Assembly (NCBI GenBank): GCA_946800325.1 | Contig: OX326956.1 | Coordinates: 19,744,667 to 19,808,666 of the forward strand | DNA length: 64,000 nt | DNA from: Luzula sylvatica | Taxonomy: Eukaryota; Streptophyta; Magnoliopsida; Poales; Juncaceae | Direction of reading: 5' to 3' | Shown: one piece after another, positions 11,834 to 24,410 of the stretch | Position numbering within the stretch: position 1 is the stretch's first letter | Layout: every line of letters starts with the position of its first letter | The notes under the pieces: generated by a model | Seen by the model: only the letters and a program-made list of their open reading frames with translations | Databases searched by the model: none | Told to the model about the DNA's origin: nothing | Program-made: the position numbers and the translations under genes

Positions 11834-14185
11834 TTGACTTCAAGCAACACCAACTCCATGTCGATTAGATCGGTATTGGAAAGGGAGAAGCTAGTCGGCA
11901 AGAACTATCTTGACTGGCACCGTAACCAAAGAATTGTTCTTAGGCAAGAGTGCAAAAGTCATGTGTTAGACACGAAGATGGTGACTCCCGATGATAAGGC
12001 TTCTCCCGATGAAAAGGCGGCATTTGACAAACTTAGGAAGGAGTCAAATGACGTGACGTGCCTCATGTTGGCATGTATGGACGCGAATTTGCAGAAGCAA
12101 TTCGAGGATTCGGATGCGTATGAGATTAACGCGACGCTCAAGGAAATGTTCCAAGAGCAAGAATGGATTGAAAGGTTCAATACGTTGAAGGAGTTGGTTA
12201 ACTGTAAGATGCCTAACGGATCTTCGGTTAGCACTCACGTGTTAAAGGTTCAATCGTTGATTGATCGTCTCGAGAAATTGGGAGAAAAATTGTCACCGAT
12301 AATGCAACAAGATTTGATCTTGTGTGCATTGCCACCAACTTTCTCAACTTTCGTGACGAACTATCATATGCACTCGATGAACAAGGCGATTCCCGAGCTC
12401 CATGGGATGCTCAAGAACTTTGAGTCGGAGATGCTTAAGGCATCTGGGGAACCTAAAGCAAGAGTTGCTAGGGATATCCTCATGATTCAAGGTGGGATTC
12501 GTAAGAAACAAAAGTCCAAGGGCGGTGCGGGCAAGTTGTTGTCCAAACCGAAGACTAAAGGAAAGGAGAAATCCGAGGATGTCACCTGCTTCCATTGCAA
12601 AAAGAGTGGGCATTGGAAGAGAAATTGCAAGATTTACCTCGAAGAGGTGAAGAAAAGCAAGGGGAAGGCTTTAGAAGCCGGAACCGCATGTATGACTATT
12701 ATAGATGTTAACGTTTCAATTGTGGACAATTGGGTATTAGATACCGGTTGTAGAACTCATATTTGTCGAAATATGCAGGTTCTTCAAAATAGAAGGAAGT
12801 TAACACGAGGTGAAGTGGATCTTCGAGTTGGGAATGGAGCAAAAGTTGCTGCGTTGGCCGTCGGAGATGTTTATCTTACTTTACCGAGTGGATTTATATT
12901 AGAACTAAATAATTATTATTTTGTTCCAAGTTTGTGTAAAAACATTATTAGTGTGTCTAGACTTGCTAATGATGGTTATGAATTTATTATTAAGAATAAT
13001 GAATTTTCTATTTGTAAGGATAATTTATTCTATGGAAATGTTCTATTAGAAAATGGTCTTTACGTTTTAGATATGAATTACACAAATGATAAATCAATCT
13101 ATAATATAAACACAAATCGGATTGAACCTAAAGTTGATAACAAGACTTACTTTTGGCATTGTCGACTTGGCCATATAAACGAGAAGCGCATCTCAAAACT
13201 CCATAAGGATAGACTTTTGGATTCATTTGAATTTGATTCATTTGGACAATGTGAATCTTGTTTACTTGGGAAGATGACAAAAACACCATTCTCCAAGGTT
13301 GGAGAAAGGTCCAATGAACTGTTGGAACTTATACATTCTGATGTATGTGGTCCAATGAGTACCGAGGCAAGAGGAGGTTATCGATACTTCATAACGTTTA
13401 CGGATGATTATAGTAGATATGGGTATATTTACTTAATGCGTAACAAATCTGAATCTTTTGAAAAGCTCAAAGAATTTCAGAATGAGGTTCAAAATCAACT
13501 TGGCAAGACAATCAAAGCACTTCGATCAGATCGAGGAGGCGAGTATTTGAGCTATGCGTTTGAGGATCATCTTAAAGATTGTGGAATCGTTTCACAATTG
13601 ACTCCACCTGGAACGCCTCAATGGAATGGCGTGTCCGAGAGGAGGAATCGGACCTTATTGAATATGGTTCGATCAATGACGAGTCAAACTAGTCTCCCAA
13701 AAATATTTTGGGGATATGTCCTTGAGACAGCGGCTTTTCTAATAAACCGCTTACCTTCTAAATCGGTTCAAAAGACTCCATATGAGATATGGACCGGACA
13801 GCCTCCGGTGTTATCTTTTATCAGAATATGGGGACGCAACGTTTACGTTCGAATTTTTTTTTCGGATAAACTCGAATCCAAATCTGAAAAATATTTATTT
13901 GTAGGATATCCTAAGAAAACTACAGGATATTATTTCTACAATCCCGAGGAAAACAAGGTTTTCGTAGATCGAAGAGGTACCTTCTTAGCGGAGGACTTTA
14001 TATCTCAACGAGCTAGTGAGAGTAAAATCGATCTCGAAGAGGTTCGAGATTCTGAAATAAACATTGAACCGATCGATGTTGACCCGAATTCGTCAATAGT
14101 TGAGGATATCGAGTCAATAGCACAAGGTGCTCCTCGTAGGTCTAGTAGGACCCGGCTAGAACCAGTACGATATGGATTATCGTGA
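11834..14185 (+). pseudogene. Copia-1 gag-protease-integrase (783-aa open frame)
   Basis: Encodes the retrotransposon capsid, protease and integrase. The Gag part begins MTSSNTNSMSIRS, close to the Copia-2 Gag. A CCHC zinc knuckle CFHCKKSGHWKRNC starts at residue 252 (nucleic-acid binding). The aspartic protease motif LDTGCRTH has its Asp at 303; the usual Gly after Cys is Arg. A gag-pre-integrase HHCC finger (WHCRLGH to CESC) follows. Integrase residues are Asp503 (HSDVCGP), Asp566 (LRSDRGGEY) and Glu602 (VSERRNRT), with 35 residues between the last two as in D,D35E enzymes. The frame stops at 14183-14185; comparison with Copia-2 indicates a 1-base deletion just before it, after which RT continues in another frame. 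Confidence 0.9.
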
Positions 14186-15224
14186 CTGATGAAGGCAACG
14201 TCGAACTCATAGATGATGAGCCGACAACCTACAAATATGCTATATTGAGCGAAGATTCTGACAAATGGCATGATGCCATGAAATCCGAGATCCAATCCAT
14301 GTACGATAATCAAGTTTGGAACTTGATTGATCCACCACCCTTGGTTAAACCCGTCGGGTGTAAATGGGTTTTCAAGAAGAAAACCGACATGGATGGGAAA
14401 GTGCATACTTACAAAGCACGACTAGTTGCGAAGGGTTTCAAGCAAATTCATGGTGTAGACTATGATGAAACATTTTCGCCGGTAGCCATGCTGAAGTCTA
14501 TAAGGATTATCCTTGCCATAGCTGCATATTATGACTATGAGATATGGGAAATGGATGTTAAAACCGCTTTCCTTAACGGAAACTTATCGGAGGATGTGTA
14601 CAATACACAACCCGAAGGTTTTGTTGATCCAAAGAATCCAAAGAAAAAGTGTGCAAGCTTAAAAGATCCATATATGGACTGAAACAAGCTTCTCGGAGTT
14701 GGAATATTTGTTTTGATGAAGTCATAAGCGAGTATGATTTTATCAAGAACGAAGAAGAACCTTGTGTATATAAGAAGGTTAGTGGGAGCCACGTAGTGTT
14801 TCTTGTTCTTTATGTGGACGACATATTGATCTTAGGAAACGACATTCCGATGTTATCGGATGTTAAGAAGTATTTGAATACTCGTTTCGCTATGAAAGAT
14901 TTAGGAGAGGCCGCCTATATTTTAGGCATAAGGATCTATAGAGATACATCCAAGAGACTCATCGGCCTAAGTCAGAGTACGTACATCGACAAAGTGCTGA
15001 AAAGATTTTTCATGCAAAACTCTAAGAAATGGTTTCTCCCCATGTCGAGTAGTATAAACTTTTCGAAAGCTCAATGTCCGACATCGAGTGAAGAGAAAAG
15101 TAACATGGATAAGGTTCCATATGCTTCGGCAGTTGGATCTATCATGTATGCCATGATCTGTACGAGACCTGGCGTGTCGTATGCATTGAGCGTCTTATCA
15201 CGTTACCAATCGAATCCAGGTGAT
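14182..15224 (+). pseudogene. Copia-1 reverse transcriptase, frameshifted and cut by CACTA
   Basis: The polymerase part of Pol. Residues WNLIDPPP, CKWVFKKK, KARLVAKGF, MDVKTAFLNG and QPEGFVDP are read up to about 14645. A 1-base shift follows, and KLKRSIYGLKQASRSW then VLYVDDILIL are read in the next frame (14649 on). YVDD is the catalytic motif and is intact. The frame reaches SRYQSNPGD and stops being Copia at 15224, where the CACTA transposon begins; the RNase H half resumes at 17957. The two frameshifts (near 14175 and 14645) are independent of the insertion. Confidence 0.88.
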
Positions 15225-15595
15225 CACTACAACAGATGGGAGTATCAGCGACGGGGGAAGAGCTTCAGCGACGGGCCGTCGCTAATAAAACGAGGTTTCT
15301 GCGACGGGCCGTCGCTAATACTAAAATTTCACCGTCGGCCCGTCGTTGATTATAAATCTGTCGCTGAAGATTTGCGACGGTCCGTCGCTGATTCTTAAAA
15401 CCGTCGCTAATAGTTATCAGCGACGGGCGGTATTAGCGACGGCCCGTCGCTGATTCGCTTAGGGTTTTAGATATAACCCCCCCGCCAGACCTTCTCTCTC
15501 TTCCCACATTCACAGCCCCCTCTCCTTCTCCCTCTCTGCCGCGCCCTCATCCCGTCTTCCCCTCTTAAACCCTGACCCTAACCCTCATCCCGCCC

Positions 15596-15642
<47 letters not shown>

Positions 15643-17363
15643 GCGCCCTCTCTCTGTCATGTAAGAGGCCAATTCTTTCTCTCTCCTCACTTTCTGTTCT
15701 GCTCGACAAGCTCTCTTCTTTCTGCGGTCACAGAAGAGGCGATTTCTAGGGGTTTTGCGCGCGACGAGCAAGGCGATTTTTGGCATTTGTGCGGCCAACC
15801 CAACTAGCACGGCGGTTCCTGGGGTTTGCGCGTCCGACGAGCACATCCATTTCTCGGGTTTGCGCGGCCGACGAGCACAGCGATTTTTAGGGTTCGCGCG
15901 GTTTTCGCCTCAGGTGAAGGTAATCGTTTGTTGCTTCGATTTGTTTCTCAGTTAGTTGTGTTATTCGTTTTTGTTTGATTTGTCTTCGATTTGTGCATGA
16001 TTCAGTGCAGTTTGCAGGTCGTTTTTCAGTTCCTATGCAAATTTCGTTTTTAGGTTTTATTGCATGTTGTTTCTTCGGTCTTCGTTGGCTGAATTAGATT
16101 TGTTTATTTCTTTTCTGGTTTATTTTCTAGCTATAGCTTGATGCGTATCGCGTGATCAGTGGGCACAGACCATTGCAACCGGATCAGTGGTCAAAAGAAG
16201 ACGTTCGAGCCTATTGCCGCTGCTGTCTTTGGCCAGGTTCCTTTTTTTATTTATTTATTAATTACATATATAATTAATAGATTTATTAATTTATTGTTTG
16301 CTTATTACGAGATATCTAAAGGGTGTACTTGAGATGGACCGGTTGTAGCGATAAAAGTACAAATGCCATAATTTAGTTTCAATTTGTCGCCGGTTATTAA
16401 TTCCAAAAGAAGGCTAGAAAGGATGATTAAGAATCGAGAATCAGCAGCTTGATCTTGAGCTAGGAAGCATGTATTGTTTTCAATTTAACCCCATTAATTT
16501 TTCAATTCATAATTTGAGATTTATTAATATTTGTTTCATTAAAGGTTTATGCAAATGATCTGGATAATAAATTTCTGGCTTGGAGGAGGAGAATGTGAGG
16601 CTCAGAAAACAAAAAGGTTTGTATGTATTAATATTTTTTAATCGTCTCCAATTTGGTTCTAAATCTAAGGCTTTGGTTTTGTAGGCGAAGATGAGCTGGG
16701 ATAGTCATATAACGATGAGTTCATCGATTTCATTGCAGCTTTGATCTGGTAAGGGTCAAGCTTAACTGAAGGTTTGTTCGCGTCGCCTCATCTCATGGAT
16801 GTGTGATAACCATTTCGCATCGACGGGTACTTTTTTTGTTAATTGAATTGTTTTTGGATTTTAATTTATATCTGTTAGTAATTAGGGTTAAGGTTTGTAA
16901 TTTAGGTTTTTCGGATCATTTCTAGATGATTGTTAATTATTTGATTTTAATTTGTTTATTTTGTAGTGGTTGGAATTGGCTTCGACATGAGATGTGCTGG
17001 CAGTATACGTTGGCCAGGTTAGTTAATTTTGTCAATTATATTTATTTTGCTTTCGATAATTTGTATAAACATGTGTTGAATTAAGCGGTTGACAAATAAG
17101 AGTTGGTTCTAAATTATAAAAGGAATGATCTTTTTTGCAATTTATGCTCATTTGCAGGCCTGATCGAGATGACGCGTGACAAGTTCCATATGTGTTTATT
17201 TTGATGATGTAGCATTTTCGTGATTTCCATATTTGTATTGTTTGTATTATTTGTATTATGTATTGTTTATTTGAATATTTGTATTATTTTGTATTATTGG
17301 TTATGTTTTTGAATTATGTGATATTTGTTATATTATTTGTATTATTTTATTATTGTTGAATTT

Positions 17364-17366
<3 letters not shown>

Positions 17367-17420
<54 letters not shown>
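17367..17420. repeat. (TA)n microsatellite followed by (TG)n
   Basis: A run of about 27 AT dinucleotides inside the CACTA element, with a short (GT)n at about 17445-17460. Confidence 0.9.
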
Positions 17421-17428
<8 letters not shown>

Positions 17429-17670
17429 TTTGAATTTGAAATATGTGTGTGTGTGTGTGTATATATAATGCGTAATAATATAGGTAATTAAGTAATATGT
17501 TTTACATTAATAGTATATTATTATACTATTATATTAGTAATATATATAACAAATAATAAACATTTATAATAATATGAATAAATAATTAAATATTAATTAA
17601 TTGAATATAATATTGATTAATTAAATAAAATATTGATTAATTTAAATATTAATTAATTAATTAAATATAA

Positions 17671-17826
17671 TATCTACTACGGGCCGTCGCTGAAAAGAAA
17701 CCGTCGCTGAAACCAGTATTAGCGACGGGCCGTCGCTGAAAGTGATAAGCTATCTACTACGGGCCGTCGCTGAAAAGAAACCGTCGCTGAAACCAGTATT
17801 AGCGACGGGCCGTCGCTGAAAGTGAC
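17671..17826. repeat. 80-bp tandem duplication of CACTA subterminal repeats
   Basis: TATCTACTACGGGCCGTCGC starts at 17671 and again at 17751, and the two units are nearly identical for ~75 bp. Each contains three GCGACGG/CCGTCGC motifs. Confidence 0.9.
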
Positions 17827-17956
17827 ATCAGCGACGCAGATTTCATCGACGGTTTTTTAGCGACGGTTGGCTGTCGGTAATACTTTTAGCGACGGTTTTT
17901 GAGTCTTTTAGCGACGGTTTTTACCGTCGCTGATATCCTGAAATGTTGTAGTGGAT

Positions 17957-18545
17957 CCGCATTGGCAAGCCGTGAAAACTATCCTTAAGTACTTGCGAAG
18001 AACTAAGGATCAATTTTTAGTATATGGTGGCGAGGATAATGGATTGGTTGTAACTAACGGGTTACACCGATGCCAGTTTCCAAACATGCACCGATGATTT
18101 TCGATCACAAAGTGGGTACGTGTTTTGATTGAATGGTGGTGTGGTTATATGGAAGAGTTCCAAACAACCGACAGTTGCTGATTCTACAACGGAAGCAGAA
18201 TACATCGCGGCTTCGGAAGCCGCAAAGGGGGCGGTTTGGGTCAAGAAGTTCGTAACCGAACTTGGTGTTGTACCGAACATCTCGGAACCAGTGGTTGTGT
18301 ATTGTGACAATACGGAGGCAATAGCACAGACCAAGGAACCGAGATCGCATCATCGCTCCAAACACATCTTGTGTAAATTTCACTTGATTTGTGAGATTTT
18401 ACATAGGCAGGATGTTGTGATTTTGAAGATTGATACTGACGAGAATGTAGCGGATCCGTTTACGAAGCCACTTCCAGTTGCGAAACATGATCGTCATGCT
18501 AGAACTATAGGGTTGAGATACCTAGAGGAGGAAGTTGGTTTGTAG
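17957..18545 (+). pseudogene. Copia-1 RNase H, 3' part of pol
   Basis: Continues pol after the CACTA insertion with HWQAVKTILKYLRRTKDQF. An extra T near 18061 shifts the frame before the YTDASFQTC segment, and a TGA at 18126-18128 replaces the Cys of YVFCLNGG. The main frame from 18129 has WKSSKQPTVADSTTEAEY, VYCDNTEAIA, HHRSKHI and ADPFTKPL, the RNase H acidic and His motifs, and ends EEEVGL. Removing 15225-17956 rejoins it to 15224 without loss of codons (NPGD-PHWQ). Confidence 0.88.
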
Positions 18546-19667
18546 TTATCTAAAACAATAGTTGCTATGATGAGTTATTTATAGTAAACGATGTATCACT
18601 CAAGATTTATGCTATATTAATGCAATTTCAAAACTTTTATATTTCATTTGCATTTATTCATTATATGAAAACTTGTGCGTGGTTGTGTAATTTGATTACA
18701 CAAACCTTGATTTATGACATGTGTGAGCGTCTATGTGATACGTGATCATGTTAAGTAAAACTGTCACATTTCAAAAGTTATATTTCAAAAACGTCCCTAG
18801 TCACGATTAGGATACTTATGTGATAAATATATCTATTATAAGATAATAGACTAACTTGTACACTAGCATATTCGCCGAGGTGATGATTATGTTTTGCTAA
18901 TCATAGGACAAAGAGTTTGTCGAATCGGAAATATGGATATGCATTAGGTTATGAAAATTGTGACTTGACCAAAAGTGCGATACCATGACATGGTTTAGTC
19001 ATTGTAGATGGAATCGTAACGAATGAGGTTTTAGTTCTTCACACTTGAGATGATCATGGATCATTTTTCGTGCGCAACATGATGCTTATATATAATCTTC
19101 CACTATCTGTAACAGGATGGTCATGGGATTATGATCGGGTATTATCTGAAACACGAAATTTGATGTGAGTCATCAAGATAGAAATTGTTCCTTTCGAGAG
19201 AAAGAGATATCCCTTAGGCCTATCAATGAATTGATCAACGAAATCTCTGGCCAGAGTCAATGGTATTAATAGTTAATATCGATTGTTTTTGTTGATTCAT
19301 TTCGGTATTGAGACAATAAGTTTAGTTAATCAAATTATAAGGATGACTATTGCCATGTCTTTTGATTGACGGATATCATGAACAAGAGAATTAAATATCA
19401 CCGTTCGAGATAGGTATAAATGATCACAATCATTTTTCGTTTTCAACTTGGGAAAGCTATGATGGATTATTTCCTAGATCCCTCTCATGAGCCCGGGAAC
19501 TTAGGCATAAGTTTACTACCACTTCTTGATACGAACCTACGCGGTCACACATAGAGTTGTCTTATTTCGGGCTTGAATATATATAATCATTGTATATGTG
19601 ATATACATAGATTTTCTCTAAGTAAATGTATATATGATATACATTAGTACAATCTTTAGTTAGATCT

Positions 19668-19684
19668 GAAACTGAGTGGGAGAC
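19668..19684 (+). promoter_or_regulatory. Copia-1 polypurine tract
   Basis: AACTGAGTGGGAGAC directly precedes the TGAAG start of the 3' LTR; this is the primer site for plus-strand synthesis. The stretch 18546-19667 upstream is untranslated element DNA with no recognised feature. Confidence 0.75.
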
Positions 19685-20693
19685 TGAAGAAAATACAGTT
19701 TCGGATCAACTAGTAGCATGCACACATGAGAATAGATGAACGTACGCGTTCGTCGATACGATTGGATGCATAATAAGATTATGCAAATCTGACAGAAATA
19801 ACATAGTCAGTCATGACGGACTGGTTGTCAGTCATGACGGACATATAGGTTAATCTGTCAGATTACACAAAAATATACACAGTCAGTCACGACGGACTGG
19901 TTGGTCAATCATGACTGACTGTATGTCAGTCATGACGGACTGTATAGTCATGACAGACTGTATAGTATGTGAGGTGCGTCATGACGGACTGTATAGTCAG
20001 TCATGACGGACTATAAGAGTAACTGCTGTTTCCGGTAACCGTGATTAGTGCGTCATGACAGACAGTATGTCTGTCATGACGGACTGTGATCCAAATTCCA
20101 GATTTGCAGTTTTTTTTGTACTCATTAATTCCTCATTAATTATGGTGTTAATATAAGATCAATTGTTGATCTTCTCTCTCTCTGGCAATTCTAGATCTGA
20201 GAAGAGAATTCTTGTGAGACAAGAAAAGAGAGAAAACTCCATTAGAGAGATTGAAGGTTTTAAGCAAGTTTACGGCAATTTTTGGGGAATCACGCGTAAC
20301 CGAAAGACGCTAGCTCGAGGTAGATACGAGTAGAGGGATTTCAACTGAAATCCCCTATTGTGATCAAGCTAGAGCAAGATGAATGACGAACCGGATGAGA
20401 TCCGGTTGTATACGACAAATCGGAGCTCAATCGAAGGTGTCGAATCGTGGTAGAATGGGACGTGCGTGTTACCGAAGATTGGAGCAGCGAAAAGGTAGCA
20501 ACTACGCATTCAACCCGTCACCGTGATCAATTTCACGTGGTATGAATCTATGTCTATAATCGTTATATTCATAGGTAGTTGCATGTAATTTAGGATTCGT
20601 ACTCTCGGGTCGTCGACGTGGTCCTCGGGATCGGGTTGGACCGGGCCCCTCAATCCGCTGCACGAGGCTCGGTAGTGACGCCGATACCCAACA
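19685..20693 (+). repeat. Copia-1 3' LTR
   Basis: TGAAGAAAATACAG to GATACCCAACA, 1009 bp. It contains the CATG-core array at about 19805-20092, and keeps the CGAGGTAGATACGAGTAGAG block that the 5' LTR has lost. Confidence 0.9.
19805..20092 (+). repeat. CATG-core palindrome array in Copia-1 3' LTR
   Basis: Same words as in the 5' LTR (AGTCAGTCATGACGGACTG and variants), with copy differences around 19905-19960 that show gain or loss of units since insertion. Confidence 0.85.
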
Positions 20694-21617
20694 TAAAGAC
20701 ATTATGATTAATTATAGTAAATAAGAATACAAAATACCTTTGGAGTTACAAGAAGTTATATTATACCAAAAACCAAATATGCATGGATATTTACACACAT
20801 ATTAATATGATTATTCATAACATAAATGACCTTTAAGTAATTTTAAAAATTAATTTTTTGTTAGAAATTTCTAGTAAATTGTATATAAATTTTGTGAAAA
20901 TAAAAAACTTGTCAAAAATATGATTTTTCTTTAGGAATTTCTAATTTTTGCTAAACAACTTTTCTCTCGTCATTGATTAGTGTGTTTCTTAATATTTTTG
21001 TTTTGGAACAAAACTTGTAATGTATAATTTATTATTTTCCTTAATTTTCCTAAATGAACAACCAAACAAAAATGTGTATAATTACCTATATATTTCTTCT
21101 CTTCTAGATTTATTGATTTTGAAATTCTTAACCCTTAAAATAACTAACCATATATCATAGAATTATTTTGCATCCAAACAAGCTCTAACTATTTTACCGA
21201 TTTGGTGTTCAAATACACACGAACCATATGCGACTAAAAAAGCACCAACATTTTGGTTAGCGATACATATGGGACACACGAACATAACTCCAGCTATGCT
21301 TCAGATAATATTCGATGATGTTCTATTGTACCCTGTTACAGATAGTAAGAAAAACATACCAAACTATTACGATCCACATACTCTGAGTATAATAAGCTCA
21401 TGTAAAAGAACAAATATTGTGTATGTTATGAGAATATTATCAATGATTTACACCATTAATATTCTCGCAAGGTGATCCATCTGATATAGTCTCCCACTAT
21501 AGTCTCCCACTATATACTTACATTCTATAAGTTCTAAGATCACAGAAATGTGACCATCTCTAATGGGAATGTACTAGCATGCATATATACTTATGTTATA
21601 TTATCTCGGCTATGTCT
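20694..21617. other. AT-rich intergenic DNA
   Basis: No gene recognised. A 16-bp direct duplication TATAGTCTCCCACTA at about 21485-21512 resembles a polypurine tract read on the minus strand (AGTGGGAGAC) and may be the edge of an old retroelement. Confidence 0.4.
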
Positions 21618-22541
21618 TGAAGGAAATACATTTATAGATCAACTAGAAGATTGTACAAATAATGATATATGAACGAACGCGTTCGTCAAAACGATTGGAT
21701 GCATCATGAGATTATGCAAAACTGACATTTATTGCACAGTGCGTCGTGACGGACCATATGGTCCGTCATGATGCACCAATATTGTAAGATACGGTCGTTG
21801 AGTATATCGTCATGACAGACTGATCATAACGCATGACAGACTGGTGCGTCGTGACGGACAATATGATCCGTCATGACGAACCAATGAGAAAAAAAATCCA
21901 GTAATAGTGATGCTAGCGACATGACGGAAGGTTTCTACCGTCATGATGCATTATAGTCCGAATTATGGATTTTCAATTTTCTATGAAGATACTCATTAAT
22001 CGTATTAATTACAACAATTAATATTAGATCTTAAAATTGCTTTTTCCTCTTCAGAATACCATTCCAACAGTTTTGAGATTTTGATATAGACTTGAGAAAG
22101 GAGAAACTTTATAGGGGAAAAGATTTTGATTAGAGTTTTGAGAAAAGATTTCAATCAAGGTTACGACAAAATTTATAGGGGAATTTGCGCGTAACCGAGA
22201 GAGAAAACTCGCGGTGGATATGAGTAGTTCGAGCAAGGTCGAGAATTAACCGGAAGCTATCTGGATGTATACGACAAAGACGAAGATTCATCTACGGTGT
22301 CTAATCGTGCGAGCGTGAGATACATGTTTTGCCGAGGATCAAAACAGCAAAGGGAGCAACAACAAAGTGCGTCAACCCTTCTCCGTGATCAATTTCACGT
22401 TGTATGTTGCTCTATAATAGTTATAGTTGTAGTTGCATAGATTCGTATTCTCGAAGTCGTCGACGTGGTCCTCGGGATCGGATCGGACCGGGCCCGTCAT
22501 TCCGCTGCGCGGGGGCTCGGTAGCGGTGCCGGTACCCAACA
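21618..22541 (+). mobile_element. Solo LTR of the Copia-1 family
   Basis: Starts TGAAGGAAATACA and ends CGGTACCCAACA, 924 bp, flanked by a perfect 5-bp duplication TGTCT (21613-21617 and 22542-22546). No internal sequence is attached. It shares U5 words with Copia-1 (GTCGTCGACGTGGTCCTCGG) but its array words differ. Confidence 0.92.
21735..21957 (+). repeat. Palindrome array in the solo LTR
   Basis: GTGCGTCGTGACGGACC, GGTCCGTCATGATGCACC, GTGCGTCGTGACGGACA and GATCCGTCATGACGAACC. Arms are GTCCGT/ACGGAC with GTGCGT variants; the core is mostly CATG or CGTG. Confidence 0.8.
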
Positions 22542-22555
22542 TGTCTATCCTTGAC

Positions 22556-23120
22556 ATTTTTCAAATTTCGAAATTGCAAAAAGTGAAATCCAATATCTTT
22601 AAAAAAATTAATTATCCTATTTCATAAAAAAAAAACAAAAAATAAAGTCTATTATGAGAAAAATACCCATTTTTCAAGTTTCCTCATAAAACTCTGTAAT
22701 TGAAGACTACCACGAACAAATTTCTATTTTTTTCAAAAATCCAAAAAGTGAAGTCTAACACCTTAAAATAATCAATTATCCTATTTTTCTAAAAATATGC
22801 CAAAATTAAAGTCTAACACAAGCAAAATACTAAGTTTTAATGTGTTCTTAAAAAAACTCCATAATTGAAGAAGAACACAATTAATTATTTTTTTTGTCAA
22901 AAATTTCGCAAGATGCAAAAATAAAGTCTAACACGATCAAAAAATTAGTTATCATAATTTTTTAAAAATCCTATAATTTATGTCTAACACGAGAAAACTA
23001 CTCAATTTTCATGTTTTATTCGAAAACTCTGTAATTGAAGACTAACACAAGCAAGTTTCTATTTTTTTATTTAATTTTTTTTAGAAATGCAAAAAATAAA
23101 TTTGAACACCTGAAATAAAC
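22556..23120 (-). repeat. ~174-bp tandem repeat, inverted copies
   Basis: Read on the minus strand the segment gives GGATAATTGATTATTTTAAG, TGTTAGACTTCACTTTTTG and AGTCTTCAATTACAGAG, the words that recur every ~174 bp in 24.4-26.1 kb on the plus strand. About three units. Confidence 0.75.
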
Positions 23121-23382
23121 ATACGATTAATGAATGTGCGAAGAGTGAATGTACATTAAATAAACGTACGAATAATATATATAAATATAATTGCAACTCC
23201 TGGTGCATAATTTAAACGAGCAACTATCCGAGCATTAATATACTCTTTTTGAGTATAAAACAAATTCCACAAAATATAATATTGTAAACCCAAAATACAT
23301 AGTATGGACTATAGGTCCCAAACATGCGACATTAACTCTTACTATTCATTGTTGTTCTCATAACGTATTAAGGCATAAACTC

Positions 23383-23426
<44 letters not shown>

Positions 23427-24370
23427 ACATATACTTGGAACATATATTCTTCCGGTGTATTATGTTTCCAGTGTTAATATTATTCTTAAGATATTAATAT
23501 CATGTTTAGGGAATTATACTATTATGCTTCTTGCATTAGTACCATGCTTCTGGCTTCATATTTAAAATAATAATATGCTTTCAATGAGAATAATATTACG
23601 AATATAGATGTTCTGAACACAAATAAGCGTATGTGTAATAAAAATAATCTAACAACTTCAACTACACCATATAAAATATTTTCAACTTCATGAGCATCAA
23701 TAAATGTACCAACTTCAAACACATAAAGAAAAATAAACATACAATTTATGATACATCAGTACACTTTCAACTTTTGATGCATAATTTAAACGAACAACTT
23801 CAGGTGCGTTAATATATAATTTTTAATATATAAAACACATTTCGTAAATATTTTAAACTTAAATAGATATTTCCTTAATAAATTTCTGGTCATAGTAAGG
23901 ATATAAAAAGAATAAACTTTATTCAATTCTAACCTTAATAAACTTTATTTAAAAAATAAACTTATGGTCTTAATAACACAAATACAAAGTTCTGCCGCTT
24001 CTGGCATTACATAGTAAGAAAACTTTATTCAATTCTAATTAAACTTCTGTTCTTGAACTTATGGTCTTGAACATAATTTTTCAATAATAATGAAAGTATG
24101 AATAAATTTTATAAAATTCGAACTCTTAATTAATAGAATAACATATACCAGATTTGTAACAGTAATTGAAAGCCCAATATTAAATTTGAAAAGAAACAAT
24201 ATCACGAAATAAAAGAAATAATTCTGTAAATTTCAAAACAAAAAAAATACCGATACACACCATACACACCTTTGATTGGAGATCACGGAAAAAGATATGG
24301 AAACGTCGCGATTGAAATCTTGATCTCTCAGTTGGCTAGAACTTCATGTTGATAACGTGTTATGTAAGAA
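23121..24370. other. AT-rich DNA between repeat arms
   Basis: No gene. A direct repeat pair of ~75 bp starts at about 23199 and 23767 (shared GATGCATAATTTAAACGA-like block and a TATAAAACA-like block). An (ATT)n microsatellite lies at 23382-23426. A quasi-palindrome GATAACGTGTTATG lies at about 24351-24364 just before a GA tract. Confidence 0.5.

Positions 24371-24373
<3 letters not shown>

Positions 24374-24407
<34 letters not shown>
24374..24407. repeat. (GA)n microsatellite
   Basis: About 17 GA dinucleotides directly before the tandem array. Confidence 0.95.

Positions 24408-24409
<2 letters not shown>

Positions 24410-24410
<1 letters not shown>

Larger units (their letters stand above)
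15225..17953. mobile_element. CACTA (En/Spm-type) transposon, non-autonomous
   Basis: Inverted termini CACTACAACA (15225) and TGTTGTAGTG (ending 17953) with a perfect 3-bp target duplication GAT (15222-15224, 17954-17956) are diagnostic of CACTA elements. Both ends carry many subterminal copies of GCGACGGGCCGTCGCTAA or its complement, expected to bind the transposase. At the left, a CT-rich promoter-like stretch with (TC)n at 15598-15640 and a telobox-like ACCCTAACCCTC precede exon-like GC-richer sequence to ~15960. No transposase domain was recognised in 16-17 kb. The length of 2.7 kb suggests dependence on a partner elsewhere. Confidence 0.93.
9108..20693 (+). mobile_element. Copia-1: Ty1/copia element with two LTRs, nested MITE and CACTA
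   Basis: Two LTRs (9108-10030 and 19685-20693) flank PBS, leader, gag-pol and PPT in Ty1/copia order (PR-IN-RT-RH). Flanks TAAAC (9103-9107) and TAAAG (20694-20698) form a 5-bp duplication with one mismatch. The leader holds a hAT-type MITE and pol holds a CACTA element, both younger. Pol has at least three frameshifts and one stop, so the copy is not autonomous. LTRs differ by several indels, including ~100 bp missing from the 5' copy near 9748, so it is not recent. The lineage within Copia was not resolved. Confidence 0.92.

Noticed and set aside
15565..15955. ORFs on both strands inside the CACTA element
   Set aside because: They overlap a (TC)n run and GC-rich leader-like DNA; no transposase or captured-gene domain recognised.
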